From: Cohnella sp. AR92
Lineage (GTDB): Bacteria; Bacillota; Bacilli; Paenibacillales; Paenibacillaceae
Direction: 5' to 3'
Length of the DNA: 34,240 bases
NCBI RefSeq assembly: GCF_003990975.1
Contig: NZ_RZJR01000020.1
Location: 1-34,240, forward strand
Below, piece after piece: positions 7,683-15,685 of the stretch. The translations under genes and the position numbers were made by a program. The notes beneath the pieces are model-generated. The model was not told the DNA's origin and did not search any database. It saw only the letters and a list, made by a program, of their open reading frames with translations. How positions within the stretch are numbered: the stretch's first letter is position 1; every line of letters starts with the position of its first letter.

Positions 7683-8681
7683 ATGGATCATATGACACTG
7701 ATGGTTGCCTTAATCGTTCTATTAGCGCTTGCGTTCGACTTTATCAACGGTTTCCACGATACGGCGAATGCGATCGCGAGCTCGGTCTCGACCCGAGCTC
7801 TGAGACCGAGAGTCGCCATTATCCTGGCGGCCTCCATGAACTTCTTGGGAGCCTTGATGTTTACCGGAGTCGCGAAGACGATCGGAGGCAAAGTAACGGA
7901 CCCCTTCAAGCTGGAGCACGGGTTGACGGTGATTTGCGCTACCCTGGTCGGAGCGATTATATGGAACTTGGTTACCTGGTGGCTCGGCATTCCTTCTTCC
8001 TCCTCCCACGCCTTGATCGGCGCTCTCGCGGGAGCGGCCATCGCATCGGAAGGCTGGAACGGCATAAACTATAGCGGCTTCTCCACCATACTTATCGGAC
8101 TTATCGCATCGCCGATCGTTGCCTTCATATTAGGCTATATCGTGATGTTCATACTTAAACACCTCTTCGCGAATTCCAATCCGCGTTACGTGAACCGGAT
8201 GTTCCGGACAGGCCAGATCGCGACGGCTGCGCTGCAGTCGTTCACGCACGGAACGAATGATGCCCAGAAGGCGATGGGGATCATTACAATGGCGCTCGTC
8301 GCGGGCAAGTTCCAGGATCACCTGGATGTGCCTCTGTGGGTCAAGATCTCGGCGGCGACGGCAATGGCCCTCGGAACGTCCATGGGCGGCTGGAAGATCA
8401 TCAAGACGATGGGGACGAAGATCTTCAAGATCGAGCCGATCAACGGCTTCGCGGCAGATCTCACCGGCGCGACCGTCATCTTCACGGCAACGATGACCCA
8501 TCTGCCGGCCAGCACGACCCACGCCATTACGTCCGCCATCCTGGGCGTCGGATCCGCTAAGCGATTCTCGAGCGTAAGATGGGATACGGCGGGCCGAATT
8601 CTCATCTCTTGGATTGTAACCATTCCGGTATCCGCTGTGATGGCGGCGATTCTGTATTGGATCTTCAGCATCTTCCAATAA
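7683..8681 (+). CDS. pit: Pit-family inorganic phosphate transporter
   Basis: This 332-aa integral membrane protein takes up phosphate, usually as a metal-phosphate complex driven by proton symport (PiT family). The two diagnostic repeats are visible: near the N-terminus FDFINGFHDTANAIAS and in the second half QSFTHGTNDAQKAMGI. The segment WWLGIPSSSSHALIGAL and the matching THLPASTTHAITSAILGVG are also family signatures. About eight to ten membrane helices are expected. The ATG at 7683 follows a purine-rich stretch and lies 32 bases after the DUF47 gene. It is comparable in length to B. subtilis Pit. It is followed at about 107 bases by a DUF1861 gene on the same strand. Confidence 0.95.
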   Translation: MDHMTLMVALIVLLALAFDFINGFHDTANAIASSVSTRALRPRVAIILAASMNFLGALMFTGVAKTIGGKVTDPFKLEHGLTVICATLVGAIIWNLVTWWLGIPSSSSHALIGALAGAAIASEGWNGINYSGFSTILIGLIASPIVAFILGYIVMFILKHLFANSNPRYVNRMFRTGQIATAALQSFTHGTNDAQKAMGIITMALVAGKFQDHLDVPLWVKISAATAMALGTSMGGWKIIKTMGTKIFKIEPINGFAADLTGATVIFTATMTHLPASTTHAITSAILGVGSAKRFSSVRWDTAGRILISWIVTIPVSAVMAAILYWIFSIFQ

Positions 8682-8788
8682 CGGAATGCCTTCTGGTTCT
8701 CACCAATCGACGTCGGGTATCCTACTATAGAATGAAGCGAGTGGACGATGCATAGGCTCATCGTTCGTACGAAGTTTGGGGGACTGTC

Positions 8789-9748
8789 ATGCAGGCATCC
8801 ATCGGGCAAGCCAAATCGTGCGCTGTCTTATTCGAACAATTCAAGCAGGAACGCCGGGAACGTCGGGGCAAGGAAGTTCAAGGGGAGAAGCTGACATTCT
8901 CCGGGGTTGGAGGACGTGACGTCTACAATATCACGGCTCCGTTCCCGGACGATGGGGAACAGGTCATCGCCGGAAGGGTGGAGGATCGCTCCAGCGAGCG
9001 ATCGCAGGTCATGTTCTTCGTCGAACGCGGCGGAGAGTGGGTGCCTCGAAGCCATGCTCCGGTCTTCGATCTGCAAGATCCGTTCGTCGCCTTCATACGA
9101 GGCGAGCTTGTCTTCGGAGGAGTGGAGGTCTACTTCGACGGAGAGGATCCCCATTATGTCACTTCTTGGAGAACCGTCTTCTATCGGGGCTATCGGATTG
9201 CCGATCTTCAACCTTTCGCCAAAGGGCCTCTGACGATGAAGGACATTCGCCTCGTCGAGCTGAAGAACGGCCGGATCGGGGTATTCACCCGTCCGATGCC
9301 GGTGGGCGACGCCAGGGCGATGATCGGTTATACGGACATCGGCGAGCTGGAGGAGTTGACCGAGGATCGGTTGGAGAATGCCGACGTGATCCCCGGCCAG
9401 TTCCTTAAGGTAGAATGGGGCGGCGGCAACGAGGCTCATCTCCTCCGCAACGGAAGGATCGGCGTGTTGGGCCATATCGCTTGCATGGACGACGGCAATA
9501 TTCGCCACTACTATCCGATGGCGTTCGGCTTTGATCCGCAGTCTCGAACGGCGACTCCGATTCGCATCATCGCTTCGCGGGACATGTTCCCGGACGGGCC
9601 CGCCAAGCGGCTGGATTTGGTCGACGTGCTGTTTAGCGGGGGACTCGTCCGGCACGGAGACGGTACCGCAACCCTCTATTCGGGTGTCAGCGACGCGGAA
9701 GCTCATCGCATCGAGATCGAAGATCCTTTCCTCGAATACGAGAAATAA
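8789..9748 (+). CDS. DUF1861 beta-propeller protein, possible mannoside phosphorylase
   Basis: This 319-aa protein looks like the DUF1861 family, beta-propeller proteins related to GH130 mannoside phosphorylases. From memory, Leishmania members of this group make and break beta-1,2-mannan using phosphate or GDP-mannose (CAZy GT108). Visible features are an early FSGVGGRDVYNITAPF, the blade-like segments VFDLQDPFVAFIRGELVFGG and MKDIRLVELKNGRIGVFTRP, and WGGGNEAHLLRNGRIGVLGHI. There is no signal peptide, so it is cytoplasmic. The first 30 residues are Arg/Glu-rich and may be an extension. The ATG at 8789 follows only a GGGGG stretch. It lies downstream of pit on the same strand, which is notable because phosphorolysis consumes or releases phosphate. 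The family call is fairly good; the activity is inference. Confidence 0.75.
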   Translation: MQASIGQAKSCAVLFEQFKQERRERRGKEVQGEKLTFSGVGGRDVYNITAPFPDDGEQVIAGRVEDRSSERSQVMFFVERGGEWVPRSHAPVFDLQDPFVAFIRGELVFGGVEVYFDGEDPHYVTSWRTVFYRGYRIADLQPFAKGPLTMKDIRLVELKNGRIGVFTRPMPVGDARAMIGYTDIGELEELTEDRLENADVIPGQFLKVEWGGGNEAHLLRNGRIGVLGHIACMDDGNIRHYYPMAFGFDPQSRTATPIRIIASRDMFPDGPAKRLDLVDVLFSGGLVRHGDGTATLYSGVSDAEAHRIEIEDPFLEYEK

Positions 9749-9753
9749 GAAAA

Positions 9754-9796
9754 GAACCTCGTTCTCCCGAGATTGATGCCGGGAACAACGGGGTTC
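9754..9796. terminator. Bidirectional terminator between DUF1861 and YqfQ-like genes
   Basis: Imperfect inverted repeat with arms 9754-9769 and 9779-9796, lying between two convergent genes. On the minus strand it is followed by a T-rich stretch (TTCTTTTCTTATTT), so it best serves the YqfQ-like gene. On the plus strand the T-run is short. Confidence 0.7.
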
Positions 9797-9810
9797 TCTT
9801 GCGTTCGTCC

Positions 9811-10308
9811 CTAACGGCGCCGCTTGGAAGAGCCGCGTCTTCTTCGGCTGGAGCCCTTGCGCCTGGACTTCGGCTTGTAAGAGGTCCGGCGCCGCCGTCG
9901 CCGCGCCGGCGCGCTCGATGCGCTATCGTCGTCATCCTTGCTGCCCTTCTTGCCCATGAACAGCTTGAGAAGCGGGGCTACCTGCTGCACGGTCGACATG
10001 AACTTCTGCACCTTGCCCATATTCGAGAGAAGGCCTTCGACTCCGCCCATCCGGTCGAGCATGCCTTTGAGGTCGCCTAGATTAAAGTTGCCCAACAGCC
10101 CCTTAGAGGGCGAAGCGGCCGGCGGCTGGGTCGCCGGGGGCATGACTTGCACCGGACTGTAGGTCGGAGACGGTGCGCCGATAAGCGCGTTCGTCGCGGC
10201 CGTGTCTCCCCCGAGGCCGGGATAGGCGCCCGGAACTCCGGGCCCAATCCCTTCCAGCGGAGCGCTCATCCAGTTCTGGAAGGGGGGTTCTCTCCCTTGA
10301 TTGTCCAT
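9811..10308 (-). CDS. YqfQ/VrrA-like protein with Arg-rich tail
   Basis: This 165-aa protein resembles the YqfQ-like family of Bacillales (related to VrrA of B. anthracis), whose role is unknown. Residues 1-68 are Pro/Gly/Ala-rich and look disordered. About 69-118 form the conserved-looking amphipathic segment (GLLGNFNLGDLKGMLDRMGG and KVQKFMSTVQQVAPLLKLFMG). An acidic DDDD patch follows. The last 30 residues then contain about 15 Arg and 4 Lys in blocks separated by Ser, as in proteins that bind nucleic acid or acidic polymers. There is no signal peptide or membrane helix. The ATG at 10308 follows AAGGAGG at 12 bases, which is long, but an in-frame stop just upstream rules out a longer start. 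Family assignment is moderate. Confidence 0.7.
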   Translation of the reverse strand: MDNQGREPPFQNWMSAPLEGIGPGVPGAYPGLGGDTAATNALIGAPSPTYSPVQVMPPATQPPAASPSKGLLGNFNLGDLKGMLDRMGGVEGLLSNMGKVQKFMSTVQQVAPLLKLFMGKKGSKDDDDSASSAPARRRRRRTSYKPKSRRKGSSRRRRGSSKRRR

Positions 10309-10480
10309 GATCTACCACATCCTCCTTCCGAATAAGGAGTCGGACAGGAGGAGTTCCTGCCCCTGCCTTACGCCATTCCAGACGTTTTGCTATAGGATAT
10401 GTGCGGAGGGGCGCTTGCGTATGGACGTTTGCCCTATACATGCAAGAATTCAATTCTCTGCCGCGTGACCACTGTAAAGT

Positions 10481-10509
10481 TTGAATAAATGAGCAAAACG
10501 AAGTACAAT
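10481..10509 (+). promoter_or_regulatory. Promoter of yerC
   Basis: TTGAAT (10481-10486), a 17-base spacer and TACAAT (10504-10509) make a good sigma-A promoter. It starts transcription about 40 bases before the ATG at 10556. Confidence 0.65.
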
Positions 10510-10555
10510 ACAGGGTAATGAGATATTTTCGATACGAGCAAAGGTGGCATAGCTG

Positions 10556-10876
10556 ATGCAGTTGAAGAAACTGAACGATAAGTCCATCGACCAGCTCTTC
10601 GAAGCGATTCTGACCTTGAAGGATGTCGAAGAATGCTATGTCTTCTTCGACGATCTGTGCACGGTCAACGAGATTCAATCGTTATCGCAGCGCTTAGAGG
10701 TCGCTCGAATGCTGGGCAAGGGCAATACGTACAACCAGATTGAATCCGAGACGGGAGCGAGCACGGCGACGATCTCCCGCGTGAAGCGCTGCCTGAATTA
10801 CGGCAACGACGGTTACAAGCTGGCGCTTGAGAGACTCGGACGATTCGGAGCCGACATAGCGCCGGACAAGGGTTGA
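10556..10876 (+). CDS. yerC: YerC/YecD family TrpR-like DNA-binding protein
   Basis: This 106-aa protein belongs to the YerC/YecD family, which has a Trp-repressor-like fold and is found next to conserved housekeeping genes in Bacillales. The conserved core is DLCTVNEIQSLSQRLEVARML, followed by the DNA-binding helix-turn-helix NTYNQIESETGASTATISRV, close to the TrpR pattern. There is no ligand-binding evidence, and its regulon is not known to me. The ATG at 10556 follows AAAGGTGG at normal spacing. It has its own promoter and a strong terminator, so it is a single-gene unit. Confidence 0.92.
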   Translation: MQLKKLNDKSIDQLFEAILTLKDVEECYVFFDDLCTVNEIQSLSQRLEVARMLGKGNTYNQIESETGASTATISRVKRCLNYGNDGYKLALERLGRFGADIAPDKG

Positions 10877-10910
10877 GAGATTAACGAAGACTTATCGGAT
10901 ATCATCCATG

Positions 10911-10941
10911 CCGGAGAGCTCCTGGAGCTCTCCGGTTTGTT
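10911..10941 (+). terminator. Terminator of yerC
   Basis: CCGGAGAGCTC and its reverse complement (arms about 10911-10921 and 10925-10935) are separated by about three bases and followed by TTTGTTTA. It lies 35 bases after the yerC stop. Confidence 0.8.
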
Positions 10942-10980
10942 TATGTGAAGCGGCAAGGATTTGTTGCGAATAGTAAATTA

Positions 10981-11010
10981 TTGCCGATATTCCCATTCAT
11001 AAGGTATGCT
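10981..11010 (+). promoter_or_regulatory. Weak promoter candidate for the second kinase gene
   Basis: TTGCCG (10981-10986), an 18-base spacer and TATGCT (11005-11010) lie 50 bases before the kinase start. Each hexamer has only four matches to consensus, as is common for genes needing an activator. Confidence 0.3.
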
Positions 11011-11059
11011 AGGGGAGAATGGATGGCTCCATTCAGCTCGAAGGATGGAGGATAATCGG

Positions 11060-12901
11060 ATGCGTTTCTGGCAATCGGTGCGATTCCGCATCGTGTTCGG
11101 CTTTTTCCTGATCATCGCCCCGCTCGTTATTTTCCTCATCTATAACAATCTTTACGCGACGAAGATCGTGCGAGAGCAAATCACGGTCCACTATAGCAAT
11201 CTGATGAACGTTCAGGTCCAATCCAACGACGAGATTCTTAAGAGCACCTCGGATTTCCTCGTGCAGCTGGGGACGGTCAACGATAATGACGTCCTTTCTT
11301 TGAAAACGCTTCCGATCGACGATTCCGACTATACGCTCGCGAAAGTGCGCCTAAACAACCGGTTTCTGCTCGATACGAATTACTACAAGATGGTCGATAC
11401 GTTCTTCGTATATCTGCGCAAGGACGGCAACCCGCTATTCGCGACCCAGAACGGATCCAAGTCTCCCGAGCTTGACGCTTTGCTGAGAGAGTACAGCGTC
11501 AAGACGATCGAGAGGGCAGTCGCGATGGGGGACGACTGGGAGATTACTTCGATTCCCGGAGACAGCCTCTACTTGATCAAGATGGTCGATATCGACCTCG
11601 GGATGTACGACGGCGCCATGGTCCAGATCGACACGCTGAACAAAGCCCTTACGACGTTCGACGTGGGGCCGGACGGTTCCGTCTTCATGATGAACGACCA
11701 AGGAACGCTTATGACGTCGGGACCGGTCCCGGCTACGCAGGACGAGGAGTTCCGCAAGGCCATTCTGCACATGGAGAATCGGTCCGGCACGATCAAGTGG
11801 AAGGGCAAGAAGTATCTGATTCTGACGCAGAGCTCGAAATACGCCAATATGCGATACGTCATCGTCACCACGGAATCCTATATCCTGAAGAACCTCCCCT
11901 TTTTCCAGAAAATGCTCTATTATTGGATTCCGCTGCTCTCGGTCGCCGTCGTGACGATCTATCTGTTGTTCCTGCAGCGCTTCATGTTCCGGCCGCTCGT
12001 CCGATTGATCCGGGGAATGCGGAGGATCGGCCATGGCCGCTTCGACGTCCGGCTTCCGGCGAAGACCGTCGGAAGCGAATTCTCGATAATGGCGACGACG
12101 TTCAACCAGATGGCGCAGCAGATCGAGAATCTGAAGATCGACGTGTACGAAGAGCAGCTTCGGGTGCAGAGAGCGGAGTACAAGCATCTGCAGGTCCAGA
12201 TCAATCCTCACTTCTATACCAATACGTTGAACATTATTTATAACTTGGCGGCTTTGAAGGATTACAAGACGGTTCAGAAGCTGTCCCTGCATCTGGCCGA
12301 CTACTTCCGGTTCCTGATGCACAGCAACCGCACGGTGATTCGGCTGGAGAACGAGCTGAAGCACATCGAGCATTACATGGAGATCCAGAAGCTTAGGTAC
12401 GTCGACAAGCTGGCTTACGAGATCGAGGTCTCCCCGCGGCACCTGAATTGCGAGATTGCGCCTTTGATGCTTCAACCCTTCGTGGAGAATGCCATTCTGC
12501 ACGGCTTCAGCAAGAGGGAACAGGACGGCACTCCGTTCCGTATCCGAATCTCTTCCGCGAACGATCCGGACGAACCGGACCGAATCGTGAGGATTACGGT
12601 CCGGGATAACGGCCCGGGCTTCCCTTCCGAGATGCTGAAGGATCTTGCGAGCGGGACGTACTTGGAAGGCTCGGGGGAGCAGCATCTGGGCATATGGAAC
12701 ATCCTTCATCGCTTCCGGATGCTGTACGGGGATGAGGGCGGCATCGGCTTCTTTAACGGAAGCGGGGAAGAGGGCGGCGCGATCGTCGAGGTGCGGCTGC
12801 CCGTCAAGCACTTGCCCGCGTTCGAGACGAAGGAGACTCGGAGCCTTAGCAACGCCGATCGGGAGGATGAAGACGATGCTTACTATGCTGGTAGTGGATG
12901 A
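11060..12901 (+). CDS. YesM-type sensor histidine kinase, second copy
   Basis: This 613-aa membrane kinase is paired with the overlapping regulator and probably senses the sugar taken up by the transporter downstream. It has a membrane helix at about 10-30, an extracellular sensor region of about 260 residues, a second helix at about 290-315 and then HAMP. The phospho-acceptor His384 lies in INPHFYTNTLNIIYNLA, where the usual LYN of the family is YTN. The ATPase domain has MLQPFVENAILHGF and DNGPGFP. A longer frame starts at 11006, but the ATG at 11060 is 8 bases after GGAGG and gives the usual short N-terminus. The gene overlaps the next by 26 bases. Confidence 0.92.
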   Translation: MRFWQSVRFRIVFGFFLIIAPLVIFLIYNNLYATKIVREQITVHYSNLMNVQVQSNDEILKSTSDFLVQLGTVNDNDVLSLKTLPIDDSDYTLAKVRLNNRFLLDTNYYKMVDTFFVYLRKDGNPLFATQNGSKSPELDALLREYSVKTIERAVAMGDDWEITSIPGDSLYLIKMVDIDLGMYDGAMVQIDTLNKALTTFDVGPDGSVFMMNDQGTLMTSGPVPATQDEEFRKAILHMENRSGTIKWKGKKYLILTQSSKYANMRYVIVTTESYILKNLPFFQKMLYYWIPLLSVAVVTIYLLFLQRFMFRPLVRLIRGMRRIGHGRFDVRLPAKTVGSEFSIMATTFNQMAQQIENLKIDVYEEQLRVQRAEYKHLQVQINPHFYTNTLNIIYNLAALKDYKTVQKLSLHLADYFRFLMHSNRTVIRLENELKHIEHYMEIQKLRYVDKLAYEIEVSPRHLNCEIAPLMLQPFVENAILHGFSKREQDGTPFRIRISSANDPDEPDRIVRITVRDNGPGFPSEMLKDLASGTYLEGSGEQHLGIWNILHRFRMLYGDEGGIGFFNGSGEEGGAIVEVRLPVKHLPAFETKETRSLSNADREDEDDAYYAGSG

Positions 12902-14489
12902 CGAGATTTTCGCGCTTAAAGGAATCACCCAGGGAATCGATTGGAGCGATCTGCCCTTCAAAGAAATTCTGGAGGCGGATAACGTCAAGCAGGCGATGAA
13001 GCATATGGAAGAGAAGCCGGTCGATCTGGTCATCTCCGATATCGAGATGCCGGGAGCGAACGGAATGGAGCTGCTTCGCTGGATCAACGATAGATTCCCG
13101 AACACCCAAGTCATCTTCCTGACGGGACACGCCCGTTTCGATTATGCGCGCGAAGCGCTGCAGCTGGGCTGCTTCGATTACGCCCTCAAGCCGATCGATC
13201 ATGAGGTGTTGAAGGATATCGTCGCGAAAGCCGTAAGGGAAATCGAAGCGCAGCGGAACAGGCAATCGTTCGAAGAGATGCTCTCCGCCTATCATCGCCA
13301 GTGGACCCAGCAGCTTCATCTTCTCGTGGAGCGGTTCTGGCAGGACCTGCTCGCGGATCGCGTCTCTCTGAGACAAGAGAGGCTGGAGCGGGAATTCGAG
13401 CTGTACGACATTCCGCTTAAGGCGGACGGCCTCGTGCTGCCGGTCATGGTCAGCATCGAGCAATGGAATGCCGAGCTGAACGCGCGCGACGAGAGCATCA
13501 TGGAGTATGCGATCCGCAAGGCGGCCTCCGAGACGATTCTCGGAGAATGGCCGGGAGCCGTGCTTCAGGACAGAAGCGGGTTGAACTTGATCCTTCTGTA
13601 CGCTAGCCCGGACGGACCGCCCGTGGACCGGCAGGCGCTTCTGGAGCGATGCAACCAATACAAGGCCGATTGCGAGAGCTACTTCCATTGCCGGATCTCC
13701 TGTTATGTCTCGCAGCCGGTCCCGATCGGAGAGATCGCTTCCGCGGTCGACCGCCTGCAGCAGCTGGAGCGGACGAACGTCTCCGCCGCGAGCGCCGTCA
13801 TCGACGCGTCCGCCCTTGCGGAAGGAGGAACGGCCGGCGGGAACGGGGCGCTGCCTAACTTCGCGGAATGGGGACAGCTGATCGATCAGGGCGGACAAGA
13901 CGAGCTTATTCGCCAGCTCGAGGAGACGACGAAGCGGCTGCAGGACGAGATGGCCAGCCGCGAGACGTTGGAATTGCTTCACGCGGGCCTGCTGCATCTC
14001 TTCTATCAGGCTGCTCATCGGAAGGGAATATCGGTCTACGACGCGTTGACCGTCCAGGAGCTAAGCGATCCCCAAGCCTCGCGTTCGCCCCAGCAGCTGC
14101 TGCAGTGGGCGTCCAAGAGCGCCGAGAAGTTCGTCCGGGTCTTCTCGGACAAGCCGCGCGACTCTTCGGCGGTGATCGCGAAGATCAACGCGTATATCCA
14201 GGACAATCTGCACCGCGACCTGAGCCGGGACGATATCGCGAACGAGGTGTACCGCAACCCGGCTTACCTGTCGAGGCTGTTCCGGAAGGAGACGGGGCTC
14301 TCCCTGTCCGAATATATCGCGCAGAAGCGCATCGAGGAAGCGAAGCGCATGCTCGTCGAGACGAACCTCAAGGTCAGCAACATCGCGGAAGGGCTCGGTT
14401 ACCAGCACTTCTCTTACTTCGCGAAGCTGTTCCGGAAATTCACCGGGCTTACTCCGCAGGACTACCGCAAGAAATATCAGAAGCTGTAG
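12876..14489 (+). CDS. YesN-type response regulator, second copy
   Basis: This 537-aa regulator has a receiver domain with Asp8-Asp9, phospho-acceptor Asp55 in LVISDIEMPGANG and Lys in DYALKPIDHE. The long central region (about 150-430) contains a divergent cyclase-like or linker segment. A C-terminal AraC helix-turn-helix pair lies at about 435-535, ending GYQHFSYFAKLFRKFTGLTPQDYRKKYQ. The open frame extends back to 12645, but that part lies inside the kinase gene. The ATG at 12876 is 9 bases after GGGAGG (12861-12866) and starts exactly at the receiver domain. Overlap with the kinase gene suggests coupled translation. A strong terminator follows, so the downstream transporter genes form a separate unit, probably its target. 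Confidence 0.92.
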   Translation: MLTMLVVDDEIFALKGITQGIDWSDLPFKEILEADNVKQAMKHMEEKPVDLVISDIEMPGANGMELLRWINDRFPNTQVIFLTGHARFDYAREALQLGCFDYALKPIDHEVLKDIVAKAVREIEAQRNRQSFEEMLSAYHRQWTQQLHLLVERFWQDLLADRVSLRQERLEREFELYDIPLKADGLVLPVMVSIEQWNAELNARDESIMEYAIRKAASETILGEWPGAVLQDRSGLNLILLYASPDGPPVDRQALLERCNQYKADCESYFHCRISCYVSQPVPIGEIASAVDRLQQLERTNVSAASAVIDASALAEGGTAGGNGALPNFAEWGQLIDQGGQDELIRQLEETTKRLQDEMASRETLELLHAGLLHLFYQAAHRKGISVYDALTVQELSDPQASRSPQQLLQWASKSAEKFVRVFSDKPRDSSAVIAKINAYIQDNLHRDLSRDDIANEVYRNPAYLSRLFRKETGLSLSEYIAQKRIEEAKRMLVETNLKVSNIAEGLGYQHFSYFAKLFRKFTGLTPQDYRKKYQKL

Positions 14490-14509
14490 CGCGAAGGCGC
14501 TTCCTCCAC

Positions 14510-14557
14510 AGGCTGTCCCGGGGTCTTGGCTGACAACGGGCCGGCCTTTCTTTTTTT
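14510..14557 (+). terminator. Terminator after the second regulator gene
   Basis: An 11-bp stem with one wobble and one mismatch has arms at 14510-14520 and 14537-14547, a 16-base loop and the tail TTCTTTTTTT. It lies 20 bases after the regulator stop and abuts a possible promoter for the transporter genes. Confidence 0.75.
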
Positions 14558-14616
14558 GCCAAAAGATCACAATAGTGCTATATCGGTCATCGCAGTAGAT
14601 AGATGGAAAACGTTTT
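14556..14616 (+). promoter_or_regulatory. Promoter region of the transporter operon with AAAACGTTTT palindrome
   Basis: TTGCCA (14556-14561), a 17-base spacer and TATATC (14579-14584) could form the promoter. Downstream, at 14607-14616, is the perfect palindrome AAAACGTTTT with a CG centre like that of CcpA/LacI-type operators. It misses three outer cre positions. An operator at about +20 to +30 would act as a roadblock. The AraC-type regulator presumably binds upstream, but no site was recognised. Confidence 0.4.
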
Positions 14617-14675
14617 ACTCCATAGAATAAGGAGCGTGGAGAGATTATTCAGAGCAAAAAAGGAATGTGATCCGG

Positions 14676-15650
14676 ATGGAACAGACTGTACAGAACTCGG
14701 GTTCTGCGCTCTCTAAGCCCGTGAATCAGAAAAAACAGAATATCGGCTATTGGCGGAAATACGGCGTTTTCTACTTCATGATGGCCCCTGCGCTGCTCGT
14801 GCTGCTCGTGAACAATTACCTGCCGATGATCGGATCGATCATTGCCTTCAAGAACGTGAACTATCAAACCGGGGTGTTCCATAGCCCCTGGGTCGGCTGG
14901 GCGAACTTCAAGTTCCTGTTCAGCACGTCGGACGCTTGGAACATCACCAAGAACACGATCATTTACAACGTGATCTTCATCGTCTTGAACTTAATCATCG
15001 GGGTCGCGCTGGCGCTTTTGTTCAACTCCATGCGCAACCGGAAACTGGCGAAGTTCCACCAGACGATGATGTTCCTGCCTTACTTCCTTTCTTGGATCAT
15101 TATTACGTATCTGGTATACGGATTCCTGAACCCGGAGATCGGGCTACTGAACAAGACGATTCTGCCTTGGTTCGGAGTCGATCAGCCGATCGACTGGTAC
15201 ACGGAATCGAAGTATTGGCCGTATATTCTGCCGATCGTCAACACGTGGAAGGGTATCGGCTACTATGCGGTGTTCTACCTGGCGGCGATCATCGGGATCG
15301 ACAAGGAATATTACGAAGCGGCTACGATCGACGGCGCGACGAAGTGGCGGCAGATCCGATCGATCACGATCCCATTAATTCGTCCGGTTATCATCGTCTT
15401 GTCGCTGCTGCAGGTCGGCCGCATTTTCTACTCCGACTTCGGCTTGTTCTATCAAGTCACGAGAAACTCCGGTCCCCTGTACGACACGACGCTCGTCATC
15501 GACACTTATGTCTATCAAGGACTCGTTGTCACCGGCGACTTCGGCATGTCGTCCGCGGCCGGCATGTACCAAGCGGTAGTCGGGTTCGTGGTCGTCTTCA
15601 CCAGCAACTTGATCATACGTCGGATCAGCAAGGATGACGCGTTGTTCTAA
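14676..15650 (+). CDS. Sugar ABC transporter permease, LplB-like
   Basis: This 324-aa inner-membrane permease has about six helices and the family EAA loop EYYEAATIDGATKWRQIRSI, the contact site for the ATPase. The opening GVFYFMMAPALLVLLVNNYLPMIG and FKNVNY are typical of the LplB group, which imports oligosaccharides in Paenibacillus and relatives. The frame can start at GTG 14667, but that is only two bases after the AAGGA site. The ATG at 14676 (MEQTVQNSG) has better spacing. It is followed by a second permease 35 bases later and then a binding protein. No ATPase gene is present, as is usual for this group, which shares an MsmX-type ATPase. Confidence 0.93.
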   Translation: MEQTVQNSGSALSKPVNQKKQNIGYWRKYGVFYFMMAPALLVLLVNNYLPMIGSIIAFKNVNYQTGVFHSPWVGWANFKFLFSTSDAWNITKNTIIYNVIFIVLNLIIGVALALLFNSMRNRKLAKFHQTMMFLPYFLSWIIITYLVYGFLNPEIGLLNKTILPWFGVDQPIDWYTESKYWPYILPIVNTWKGIGYYAVFYLAAIIGIDKEYYEAATIDGATKWRQIRSITIPLIRPVIIVLSLLQVGRIFYSDFGLFYQVTRNSGPLYDTTLVIDTYVYQGLVVTGDFGMSSAAGMYQAVVGFVVVFTSNLIIRRISKDDALF

Positions 15651-15685
15651 TCCGGAACAGCCCGTCATTGTAGGAGGAATCTTCG

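Noticed and set aside
12645..12875. Extension of the second regulator upstream of 12,876
   Set aside because: These 77 codons lie fully inside the kinase gene in another frame, have no domain, and the ATG at 12,876 has a well-placed ribosome site.
11435..13114. Minus-strand open frame of 559 codons opposite the second kinase
   Set aside because: The frame crosses two real overlapping plus-strand genes and has no start signal.
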